A stretch of 64,000 nucleotides of DNA from Pontibacter silvestris (GTDB taxonomy: Bacteria > Bacteroidota > Bacteroidia > Cytophagales > Hymenobacteraceae), in contig NZ_JAJJWI010000002.1 of assembly GCF_020907275.1 (NCBI RefSeq), forward strand, positions 85,432-149,431. The letters run 5' to 3'. Of the stretch, positions 9,537 to 17,270 are shown in pieces. The number at the start of each line of letters is the position of its first letter. Positions within the stretch are counted from its first letter, which is position 1. The notes under the pieces were generated by a model. That model was not told the origin of the DNA. It ran no database searches and saw only the letters and a program-made list of their open reading frames with translations. The position numbers and the translations under genes are program-made.

Positions 9537-9711
9537 TAAATCAGAAGGTCTGTAGGTTATGTATTAATAGTTTTGTTACAAGCTAATTAACCTGTATTGG
9601 TTATAGTTAAACTTTAGTTCCTTTATCTGTTGTTTTAAATCTAAGCTTACTAGGGCGCAACTTATCTTTCTAGCTATGTTCCCGTATGTATGTTTCATAA
9701 TATGGAAAAAC

Positions 9712-9719
9712 TATATTTG
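9712..9719 (+). promoter_or_regulatory. possible Bacteroidota -7 element before the holin-like gene
   Basis: TATATTTG fits the TAnnTTTG -7 consensus and lies 16 bp before the ATG at 9736. No convincing TTTG -33 element lies at the usual distance, so this is tentative. Confidence 0.3.
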
Positions 9720-9735
9720 ATAAACATTTTAAACT

Positions 9736-10074
9736 ATGGGAATAATTATCAGACTTTTAGTTGTCGTAGCAGCAGCTTTAATTTCATCATACATACTGCC
9801 AGGCGTTCAGATCAGTGGCTTTACCTCAGCACTTATGCTGGCAATAGTTCTTGCTATTCTCAATGCTATTGTTCGGCCTATACTAGTGCTTTTGACTATA
9901 CCTATTACCATACTTACTCTTGGTCTGTTTTTGCTGGTGATAAATGCGTTGATTATTCTACTGGCTGATTCACTGGTACCGGGGTTCAATGTAGACGGCT
10001 TCTTTTGGGCTTTGATTTTTAGCTTTGTTTTAGCTATTGTAACGTCTATACTCGATGCTATTTTTGATAGATAG
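9736..10074 (+). CDS. phage-holin-IV-like (YvlD-type) small membrane protein
   Basis: A 112-residue protein that is almost entirely hydrophobic, with about four membrane helices. It carries the NAIVRPILVLLTIPITILTLG segment characteristic of the 4-TM 'phage holin family' proteins (YvlD group). Despite the family name there is no lysis gene or phage gene nearby, and chromosomal members are widespread in Bacteroidota with unknown function. It is convergent with the copper-binding-type gene and shares the hairpin at 10091-10136. Confidence 0.8.
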   Translation: MGIIIRLLVVVAAALISSYILPGVQISGFTSALMLAIVLAILNAIVRPILVLLTIPITILTLGLFLLVINALIILLADSLVPGFNVDGFFWALIFSFVLAIVTSILDAIFDR

Positions 10075-10090
10075 TAATAGTTCTGGTAAA

Positions 10091-10136
10091 AAAATAAAAG
10101 CAGCCTGCTAACTAAATGGCAGGCCGCTTTTATTTT
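10091..10136. terminator. bidirectional hairpin terminator
   Basis: An 18-bp stem with one mismatch (arms 10091-10108 and 10119-10136, core GCCTGC/GCAGGC), flanked by A-run on the left and T-run on the right. It serves both the plus-strand holin-like gene and the minus-strand Cys-rich gene. Confidence 0.88.
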
Positions 10137-10160
10137 ATCTCCTAGTGCTTTTACAAGCTC

Positions 10161-10493
10161 TTACCCATTAATCCAGTTCTGGCAGGCATCAGCACACTCC
10201 TTGCAAATATCAGCGCAATGCTGGCAATGCTCAGTGTCATGTTTACGGCACTCTTCTTCGCACAGGCGGCAAATTTCGATACACTCCTTCATGATGTGCT
10301 TTGCATGTTCTGAACTACGGGCTACAAACCGGGAGGTTAGGGCACAAATATCTGCACAGTCACGGTCCAGCATAATACAACGGGCCATCATTTTTACATT
10401 ATCCTCCTGCAGGCATTCTGTAGCACATACTTCACATGCTGTTATACATTTTACCAGTACATGTTGTAAGTCGTTTGTTTTATCTGATTTCAT
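10161..10493 (-). CDS. Cys-rich four-helix-bundle copper-binding-type protein
   Basis: A 110-residue protein with 16 cysteines spaced along helices (CITACEVCATEC, CIEICRLCEEEC, CQHCADICKECADAC). This matches the DUF326 / four-helix-bundle copper-storage (Csp-like) family, whose members line the inside of the bundle with thiolates that hold Cu(I). There is no signal peptide, so this would be a cytosolic (Csp3-like) form. His residues near the ends (EHCQHC) could help metal entry. The neighbours are not copper genes. The function follows from the cysteine pattern. Confidence 0.85.
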   Translation of the reverse strand: MKSDKTNDLQHVLVKCITACEVCATECLQEDNVKMMARCIMLDRDCADICALTSRFVARSSEHAKHIMKECIEICRLCEEECRKHDTEHCQHCADICKECADACQNWING

Positions 10494-10602
10494 AGTTTTG
10501 TTGTTAAAAGTTTAATGAAACAAAATACGGCTGCATTGTAGCTGTGGTTATTTTAATAGATGTAGAGGTAAGATAAACTCCAGCTTAAGCAGAAAAATGC
10601 TT

Positions 10603-10610
10603 TATCTTTG
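10603..10610 (+). promoter_or_regulatory. possible -7 element of the recQ promoter
   Basis: TATCTTTG matches TAnnTTTG and lies 58 bp before the recQ ATG. No clear -33 TTTG is found at the matching distance, so confidence is low. Confidence 0.35.
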
Positions 10611-10667
10611 AATAATAAAGTGAAGAGGAAAATTCAGGCTAAGCCTGAGGTTGAGATTGATTAAAAC

Positions 10668-12794
10668 ATGAATATCAGAGAGGCTCGCGAAGCTTTAAAA
10701 TTATACTTTGGCTACGAAAGGTTCCGCCCTATGCAGGAGCAGATCATTACCAATATTCTGAATAAGAAAGATGTGGTGGTGCTAATGCCTACAGGTGGTG
10801 GTAAATCTATCTGTTACCAGGTGCCAGCTGTGGTAATGCCGGGCTTATGCGTGGTAATATCACCGCTAATTGCTCTAATGAAAGACCAGGTGGAGGCTTT
10901 ATTAACCAATGGTATACAGGCGGCATACATAAACAGTTCACAAAGTGCAGAACAACAATATACTATCGAAAACCAGTGTCTGAACGGAGAGCTTAAGCTG
11001 CTATATGTTTCTCCGGAAAAGCTCTTGTCTGCCGGTTTCCTGTCTTTTCTGAAGCGTATTAATATTTCTCTTTTTGCCGTGGATGAAGCACACTGTATAT
11101 CTGCCTGGGGCCACGACTTCAGACCGGAGTATACACAGCTGAGAGCACTGAAGCAACAGTTCCAGACTACGCCAGTCGTTGCGTTAACCGCTACAGCCGA
11201 CAGGCTCACACAAAAAGATATACAGGAGCAGCTTTGGCTGCAGAACCCCGATGTTTTTGTTGCTTCTTTTGACAGACCCAATATTAACCTGATGGTAAAG
11301 CCTGGCAAAGACAGGTTTAATAAAATTACGGAGTTCCTGGAACGACATTATAAACAGCCGGGAATTATATACTGCCTTAGTCGTAAGGCAACAGAGTCTT
11401 TGGCTAATAAGCTAAAGACACAGGGCTACAATGCCACATACTATCATGCTGGCATGTCGGCACAGCAACGCTCCAAGGCACAGGAGGCTTTTTTGCGCGA
11501 TGATGTGCAGGTAGTTTGTGCGACAGTTGCTTTTGGTATGGGCATAGATAAATCTAATGTGCGTTGGGTAATACATTATAATCTTCCAAAAAACATCGAG
11601 GGGTACTACCAGGAGATAGGTCGTGCCGGAAGGGATGGAGCACAGTCTGATGCACTGCTGTTCTATAGTTTCGCAGACGTGATGAACATGCGCAACATGC
11701 TTTCGGAGGGAGATAAAGCACAGACAGAACTGCAACTTGTCAAGCTAGAGCGCATGCAACAGTTTGCTGAGGCAGCTTCTTGTCGCCGGCGCATATTGCT
11801 ACAGTACTTCGGAGAAACCATGGACAAAGACTGTGGTAACTGCGACATTTGCCGGAATCCGCCCACAACTTTTGACGGTACTCTTATAGCTCAAAAGGCA
11901 CTTTCTGCGGTAGCACGCACCCAGGAGAAAGCAAATATTGGTTTGCTCATAGACGTCCTCCGTGGGTCGAGGAGTAGCCAGGTTCTCTCAGCAGGCTATG
12001 ATAAAATAAAAACCTATGGAGCAGGCCGTGATGTGAGTACGATGGACTGGAACCGCTATCTGCACCAGATGCTGAATGCCGGTTTGTTAGAGCTTGCTTA
12101 TGATCAGAATTATGCCTTAAAGCTTACAGACCAAAGTAGACAAGTGCTTTTTGAGGGGAAAAAAGTACAGATGGTTAAGTTTGAGGAAGCTAAGCAGCAG
12201 GAAGAGACCGTAAAACCGCGTCCTAAACGGGAGGTAATTAAAGATGCCTTATTTGATAAGCTTCGCTCGTTACGCAAGCAAATTGCCGATGAACAGAATG
12301 TTCCGCCTTATGTAGTGTTTAACGATAGCACTTTGCAGGAAATGGCTGCAGAAAAGCCTACGAACCGTATCACAATGTTAGCAATATCCGGAGTAGGAGC
12401 ACAGAAATATGAGCGGTATGGAGATGCATTTATTAATGCAATAATAAGTTTTGTAACAGAGGAACAAGCGAAAGGAAACAAAGTAAAAGGTGCCACTCAT
12501 CTGCTTACTTTTGAAGCCTATCAACAAGGGTTAAGTCCTGAGCAGATTTCCATACAGCGGAATCTGAATCCTGTTACCATATATTCTCATCTGGCTACCT
12601 TATATGAACAAGGTTATGCCGTTAATCTGTCTGATTTTATTTCCAAAGCAGAATATAATGTCATAAAAAAGGCCATAGAAAAACTTGGAGCAGATTCTAA
12701 GCTAAAAGATCTTTTTGAGATGCTGGGCGAGCAGTACGAATATCATAAAATAAGATTGGCACTGGCAATTTATAAGAAACAAAATAGCATTTAA
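10668..12794 (+). CDS. recQ: ATP-dependent DNA helicase RecQ
   Basis: 3'-5' DNA helicase for recombination and stalled-fork repair, 708 residues. Seen: Walker A MPTGGGKS (40-47), DEAHC (139-143), helicase motifs TATAD and GRAGRDG (about 318-324), and the RecQ zinc site Cys372, 389, 392 and 395 (CGNCDIC). After these come a winged helix, an HRDC domain (about 525-600, LFDKLRSLRKQIADEQNVPP) and a C-terminal helix-turn-helix extension (LSPEQISIQRNLNPVTIYSH). This long architecture is common in Bacteroidota RecQ. It is monocistronic, followed 273 bp later by an S24-type regulator. Confidence 0.95.
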   Translation: MNIREAREALKLYFGYERFRPMQEQIITNILNKKDVVVLMPTGGGKSICYQVPAVVMPGLCVVISPLIALMKDQVEALLTNGIQAAYINSSQSAEQQYTIENQCLNGELKLLYVSPEKLLSAGFLSFLKRINISLFAVDEAHCISAWGHDFRPEYTQLRALKQQFQTTPVVALTATADRLTQKDIQEQLWLQNPDVFVASFDRPNINLMVKPGKDRFNKITEFLERHYKQPGIIYCLSRKATESLANKLKTQGYNATYYHAGMSAQQRSKAQEAFLRDDVQVVCATVAFGMGIDKSNVRWVIHYNLPKNIEGYYQEIGRAGRDGAQSDALLFYSFADVMNMRNMLSEGDKAQTELQLVKLERMQQFAEAASCRRRILLQYFGETMDKDCGNCDICRNPPTTFDGTLIAQKALSAVARTQEKANIGLLIDVLRGSRSSQVLSAGYDKIKTYGAGRDVSTMDWNRYLHQMLNAGLLELAYDQNYALKLTDQSRQVLFEGKKVQMVKFEEAKQQEETVKPRPKREVIKDALFDKLRSLRKQIADEQNVPPYVVFNDSTLQEMAAEKPTNRITMLAISGVGAQKYERYGDAFINAIISFVTEEQAKGNKVKGATHLLTFEAYQQGLSPEQISIQRNLNPVTIYSHLATLYEQGYAVNLSDFISKAEYNVIKKAIEKLGADSKLKDLFEMLGEQYEYHKIRLALAIYKKQNSI

Positions 12795-13067
12795 AATGTC
12801 TCTAAGAAGAGGTGGTATCAGGTAAAGGCAAGTTCTTCTTTTTAGTTAATAAAGTTAATCAATAAAAAAGCCTTTTCAGAAGTACCTTTTGATTTTATAC
12901 ATATTCTTGTAAGTGTCTTTATAGTGCAAAAAATAACTTAATTATAAAAAAATAATGCTAATTGAATTAGTATATTAGTTAACTTGTTAGTACATTTACA
13001 CATATGTATAGTTGCAGAAGTGGCTATTTAAGAAAATGAACTAAAACTATTGGCAATATAAGTGCAA

Positions 13068-13841
13068 ATGGTAACATCTAATATTAGGTACTTAAGAAAG
13101 AAAATTGGCTTTACTCAGGCACAGTTAGCTGAGAAGCTTGATATAAAACGCTCATTAATAGGGGCTTACGAAGAGGGGAGAGCTGAACCAAAATTAAGTA
13201 CCTTGGTTAACATAGCACGCCTTTTCGATATATCTCTGGATGATCTGATTACACTTGACCTCTCAGAAGAGAAGTATGCTGGAAGTAAAGGTATGAAGCC
13301 AAGTAGAGGAAACAGTCTTCGTGTTCTGGCTATTACGGTAGATGATGAGCAGAAAGAAAATATAGAACTTGTTCCCTATAAAGCTAGTGCTGGTTACCTG
13401 AATGGCTATGCTGATCCTGAGTTTATTGAGGAGTTGCCACGCTTCCGTTTACCTATGTTGGGTAATACAGGCACCTTCAGGGCTTTTGAAATCAGTGGTG
13501 ACTCTATGTTGCCCATTGCCTCAGGCACTGTTATAGTAGGTCGCTTTATAGAAGAATGGAGTTCTATCAAAGATGGTACTCCTTGCATTATCGTCAGCCA
13601 GAAAGAAGGAGTTGTATTCAAGAGAATCTATAATAAAATTCAGGAAGCTGCTGTTTTAAGGCTTCATTCTGACAATCCTGTTTATTCTCCTTATGAACTG
13701 AACGTAGAGGATGTACTGGAGATATGGGAAGCTAAATCTTATATCAGCTCTACATTTCCTATTGCAGATCTTTCTTTAGACAAGCTTTCTTCTATTGTGC
13801 TTGACCTGCAAAAAGAGGTGCTTAAACTTAAAAAAGCCTAA
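13068..13841 (+). CDS. XRE-family regulator with S24 (LexA/CI-like) peptidase domain
   Basis: A 257-residue transcriptional regulator. Residues 6-60 are an XRE helix-turn-helix (TQAQLAEKLDIKRSLIGAYE). Residues 100-200 are an S24 domain with the catalytic dyad of self-cleaving repressors, Ser146 (GDSM) and Lys185 (VFKR). A leucine-rich coiled-coil tail ends the protein. ATG 13068 is preferred to the GTG at 13062. Both catalytic residues are present, so RecA-stimulated self-cleavage, as in LexA or phage CI, is possible. The canonical LexA Ala-Gly cleavage site is not obvious between the domains, though ASAG at about 106-109 is a candidate. No phage genes surround it, so a chromosomal stress regulator is likelier than a prophage remnant. 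Confidence 0.82.
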   Translation: MVTSNIRYLRKKIGFTQAQLAEKLDIKRSLIGAYEEGRAEPKLSTLVNIARLFDISLDDLITLDLSEEKYAGSKGMKPSRGNSLRVLAITVDDEQKENIELVPYKASAGYLNGYADPEFIEELPRFRLPMLGNTGTFRAFEISGDSMLPIASGTVIVGRFIEEWSSIKDGTPCIIVSQKEGVVFKRIYNKIQEAAVLRLHSDNPVYSPYELNVEDVLEIWEAKSYISSTFPIADLSLDKLSSIVLDLQKEVLKLKKA

Positions 13842-13866
13842 AAAATTAATCTTTTGATAATACTTC

Positions 13867-13898
13867 AAATCCTGCTCGAAAGACGCAGGATTTTTTGT
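13867..13898 (+). terminator. Rho-independent terminator
   Basis: Stem AAATCCTGC / GCAGGATTT (13867-13875 with 13885-13893), 9-base loop, then a run of T, 25 bp after the S24-type regulator. Confidence 0.85.
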
Positions 13899-14021
13899 TT
13901 TAGCTGGTTATAAGGCTTCTGTTAAGCTTAAATCTAACAAGAAAGCATTTTATGCGTATTGCATAACCGATGTACTTGTTCATTTTTTAAGATATCATAT
14001 TAATATTAACTATTCCATCCA

Positions 14022-14741
14022 ATGATAAAACTAATTACAGCACCTGAGCGTCGCGAAGCAAGAGTAGGAGACTCCTTATCATCTCATTATCTTTTTTCTT
14101 TTGCTGATTATTATGACCCTGATAATGTTCAGTTCGGATCTTTGCGGGTGTTTAACGATGTTGTGATAGGACCAGGAGGTAGTATTCCGGCACATCCGCA
14201 AGCAGATATGGAAGTGTTAACCATAGTGCTGGATGGTGAAATAGTGCATCTGGACAATATAGGAAACGAGGTTACCTTAGCTGCAGGGCAGGTACAGCGT
14301 ATAACAGCGGGAACAGGCATAACTCATTCTGCCAGAAACATGACCGATAAAGATGCGCATGTGTACCAGTTGTGGTTGTTGCCTAATAAGCGTGATCTGG
14401 CTCCTTCATATGAACAAATGGATTTAGGGTTTCTGGACAAGACTGGTGAACTTTTTCCCTTGGCAACAGGACAAAAAGTGCTGGAAGATCTGGTTTTCCT
14501 GAATTCTAATTCCACTGTTTATTATTGTAACTTAGGTTCTGGTGATGAAGTAGATTTTAGAACCTTTAAGATCCGGAAGACCCTGATCTATGTAACAGGT
14601 GGCAGCTTGTTAATTGATAATATGGAGGTAAACATACATGACCAGGTGCGTCTTGAAGAGCAGGAGGTAATTCGAATACATGCTACCTCTAAGGCTTCTT
14701 TTATTTTGGTAGATGTGCCAGCTCTGGAGGTAAACTTTTAA
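14022..14741 (+). CDS. pirin-family bicupin lacking two metal ligands
   Basis: A 239-residue two-cupin protein of the pirin family (YhhW/YhaK-like). Family landmarks: VIGPGGSIPAHPQADMEVLT (about 48-67) and ITAGTGITHSARN (94-106). Active pirins and quercetinases bind iron through His-x-His in the first motif and His-x-Glu in the second. Here these read H58-P-Q60 and H102-S-A104, so two of the four ligands are replaced. That makes classical quercetin dioxygenase activity doubtful; YhaK-like members without a metal are known. It is convergent with the M2 peptidase, with a shared hairpin between them. Confidence 0.8.
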   Translation: MIKLITAPERREARVGDSLSSHYLFSFADYYDPDNVQFGSLRVFNDVVIGPGGSIPAHPQADMEVLTIVLDGEIVHLDNIGNEVTLAAGQVQRITAGTGITHSARNMTDKDAHVYQLWLLPNKRDLAPSYEQMDLGFLDKTGELFPLATGQKVLEDLVFLNSNSTVYYCNLGSGDEVDFRTFKIRKTLIYVTGGSLLIDNMEVNIHDQVRLEEQEVIRIHATSKASFILVDVPALEVNF

Positions 14742-14804
14742 TCTAGCTGCCCCTGTTGTACTTTATTGTTAATGATAAAGTTGTTAGCTAAGGCAGATTA
14801 TAAA

Positions 14805-14856
14805 GCTATAAAGTAAAAAAGCAGCATGAACCCATGCTGCTTTTTTACTTTATAGC
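14805..14856. terminator. bidirectional terminator with a perfect 24-bp stem
   Basis: Arms 14805-14828 and 14833-14856 are exact reverse complements around an AACC tetraloop. The stem includes GCAGCATG and an A6/T6 tract, so either strand ends in a U-run. It separates the convergent pirin-like and M2 peptidase genes. Confidence 0.92.
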
Positions 14857-14870
14857 CGACGAAAGAAAAT

Positions 14871-16700
14871 TTATAAAGTGTATTTCCTGCCTTTGTTCTG
14901 TTCTTTCAGATACTCCATCAGCGGCTGGAAATAATCTACCATAGCACGGGCGCTTAGTTCTTCTCCAGTCTTATTTTTCAGCATTTTACGCCAGTCGGCG
15001 GAAGCCCCGGGATACATAATTTCACGAAGGAAGTTCCCGACTTTTTTGCTACCGTAGTAGTTTGTTGCATGCGGATCTTGCTTTAGTATGTTCTTTGCAA
15101 TGTGATCATGCAGCTGAAACAGAATTACGTAAGACAGTGCATAATCATAGTATTGTGCCGCATCGTCGTTGATATGCGTTTTAGTAGTGGCATCTGTATA
15201 TTCCTCTCCACGCGGCGAGGGAGGCACAATACCTTGGTATTTTTTCGCCAGTTCCCACCAACGCTTGTTTAACTGGTTAGCAGGTAAATTCTGAGCATAA
15301 AAGTCATGTTCCCATTCACTCATTACACCAGCTGCAAAAGGAATGAACGTTACATAACTTAGTGCTTCTTTAAGCAGTGTTTGCACTCCATCTGTCTCTG
15401 CGTTTTTATCAATCAGGTTTAGCTCGATCAGGAAAGGCTTTTGCATGGCTGCGAGCCCCATTAAACTACCCATTGCTTCGTGGTAAGCACGGTTTGCTCC
15501 GCCACGTAATAGTACAGGTACATCAGGGTTTGTGTAAGTCATGTAGTAATAAATATGCCCTAGCTCATGGTGCGTGGTTTCGTACCATTCCGAGTTTGGT
15601 TCCACACTCATCAGGCTCCGAACATCTTTGTCCAGGTCCATGTGCCAGGCAGAGGCATGGTTATTTTTTTTATAATTTGCGTTAGCAGGCAAAGGGTACA
15701 GGCTGGATTTTTCATAAAAAGACTGCGGCAACTTGTCGAAGCCTAGGCTTACATAAAAGCGCTCCGCCTGATTTACAAGCCATTCCTCACCTTTAGGTTT
15801 TAAGGCACCATCCAAGTCAATTCCTTTGACCTCTACCATTGAGCTCCAGTCCTGCCCCCAACGGTTAGGCAACCAGTGAGCAGGCAGGTAATCAGGTACT
15901 TCTTTCACACCATATTTCTTGGCCAGTTCATATCGGGCATACGTGTGCAACTCGCGGTACAGCGGGCGTAGTTCCTCGTTTATCTGCTGCACCAGATTCA
16001 TCATCTGCTGACGTGTCATACCGTAATCAGAAGCCTGGTAAGAGAAGTAGTCATCATATCCGAGGCTCTGAACAGTTTTATTGCGCAGGTCACGAAGGTT
16101 AAGTATTCCCTCACGCAGGTTCTTGCCAACTTCTTTACTTGCCTGCCATGCATCAAGACGTTTCTTCAGGCTTGTCTCATTTTTTAAGATGTTATCTATG
16201 TCGTTGGTGCTGACAGACTTCTCATAAATGCGATAGTCGAAGCCATACAGCTTTTCTGTTTGCTCTGTTTCTGCTTTAATGCGAGCCTTCACAACATCGG
16301 GTATAATCTGTGGGTTATTGGCTCCTGTGTAAAGAACAGCTTCTAACTGCTTTACCTGCAGGTCTGTGAGTTGCTCTTTTTGCTCCAGTAAAGCCTTTGC
16401 CTTTTCTATGTTTTCTGCACTTCCAGTAAAAGCGGCAAATGCTTCGTTAGCCTTTCGGGTTGCTACAGCATTGGTAGAGTCACCTTCAACAATCGTTGTA
16501 TTAGAAGCCCATTCTGCTTCTGTAGATGCAGTGTATAGTTGCTGATAATCTTTCGAATATCTATCTAAAAATGCCTGGGCCTCTTGCTGTACAGCCGTGT
16601 TTTCGGAAGTTATGGCTGTAGAAGCGGACTCTGTCTTTTGACTAGAGCAGGAGGTAAGCAGAACAGCGGCGGTTAAGCCGGTAAGGATGATTTTTTGCAT
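14871..16700 (-). CDS. M2-family peptidyl-dipeptidase (ACE-like), lipoprotein
   Basis: Zinc dipeptidyl-carboxypeptidase related to angiotensin-converting enzyme, 609 residues. A lipoprotein signal ends at Cys18 (VLLTSC), so the enzyme should be anchored in the periplasm or outer membrane. The zinc site is HELGH (378-382) with the third ligand E408 in YHEAMG. The family segments WGQDWSSM and YVTFIPFAAGVMSEWEHDFY are also present. Length agrees with single-domain bacterial ACE homologues. It probably trims extracellular peptides for uptake. It is transcribed alone. Confidence 0.9.
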   Translation of the reverse strand: MQKIILTGLTAAVLLTSCSSQKTESASTAITSENTAVQQEAQAFLDRYSKDYQQLYTASTEAEWASNTTIVEGDSTNAVATRKANEAFAAFTGSAENIEKAKALLEQKEQLTDLQVKQLEAVLYTGANNPQIIPDVVKARIKAETEQTEKLYGFDYRIYEKSVSTNDIDNILKNETSLKKRLDAWQASKEVGKNLREGILNLRDLRNKTVQSLGYDDYFSYQASDYGMTRQQMMNLVQQINEELRPLYRELHTYARYELAKKYGVKEVPDYLPAHWLPNRWGQDWSSMVEVKGIDLDGALKPKGEEWLVNQAERFYVSLGFDKLPQSFYEKSSLYPLPANANYKKNNHASAWHMDLDKDVRSLMSVEPNSEWYETTHHELGHIYYYMTYTNPDVPVLLRGGANRAYHEAMGSLMGLAAMQKPFLIELNLIDKNAETDGVQTLLKEALSYVTFIPFAAGVMSEWEHDFYAQNLPANQLNKRWWELAKKYQGIVPPSPRGEEYTDATTKTHINDDAAQYYDYALSYVILFQLHDHIAKNILKQDPHATNYYGSKKVGNFLREIMYPGASADWRKMLKNKTGEELSARAMVDYFQPLMEYLKEQNKGRKYTL

Positions 16701-17270
16701 ATATTGATTCTGATAAGAGGAATAAATTAAGCTCTAGTAAACCAAAAGTAAAGCTTGAGCGATTACCTAACTCCAAATATAAGGATAAATCAGAAGAAGA
16801 ACGGATCGGTTTATGAACGCAGTGGCTCTGCTACACTTCATGAAGCAGGGGTATCTTAAAGTTCGGAAAAGGTTAAAGTTATATCTGGAATGCTAAAGCT
16901 GTTTATGGTTGTTTTTACTCCTTGTGCCGTGAGGTTGGTGAGACCAATAGGCCATCACTCCCTTAAGAAGTTAAAATAAATCCAGCTTTCATTGAATAAT
17001 CAATAAAAAGCTATAATTAATATATCTTTTTATGTTAATATACCGTTTAAGCAGTTTTATCAGAAACAGACACAATCTGATCTTACAGCTAAACGTATTT
17101 CTGTAGAACAGGTCGTAGTTGCTGACTGTCGTGTCACGTTACTTTATTACAATCAGCAAGCCTTTTATGATTACATAATTTTAGTAATAATTATTCTAAA
17201 TAAGCTAACTAACATTAGGTTTTTAAAATGATCTGCTTATATTTATCTGTTGAAAAAAATAATCTAGACT
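16701..17270. other. 570-bp divergent intergenic region, no gene recognised
   Basis: It lies between the divergent M2 peptidase and the GMC oxidoreductase, so it should carry both promoters. I found no convincing coding frame. Around 16905-16970 there is a GC-richer patch with a small inverted repeat (TTGGT gag ACCAA) that I could not assign. The part next to the GMC gene is AT-rich and contains TATATTTA, one base from the TAnnTTTG -7 consensus. Confidence 0.4.

Noticed and set aside
9736..10074. Prophage or lysis module suggested by a holin-family name
   Set aside because: The protein is of the chromosomal YvlD-type group; no endolysin, integrase or structural phage gene is nearby.
12803..12845. 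Terminator after recQ from AAGAAG ... CTTCTT repeats
   Set aside because: The complementary arms are short, imperfect and far apart, so support was too weak to list.
16905..16970. Possible riboswitch or small RNA in the GC-richer patch before the GMC gene
   Set aside because: Only a short inverted repeat is visible and no known aptamer pattern could be matched, so it is recorded as unassigned.
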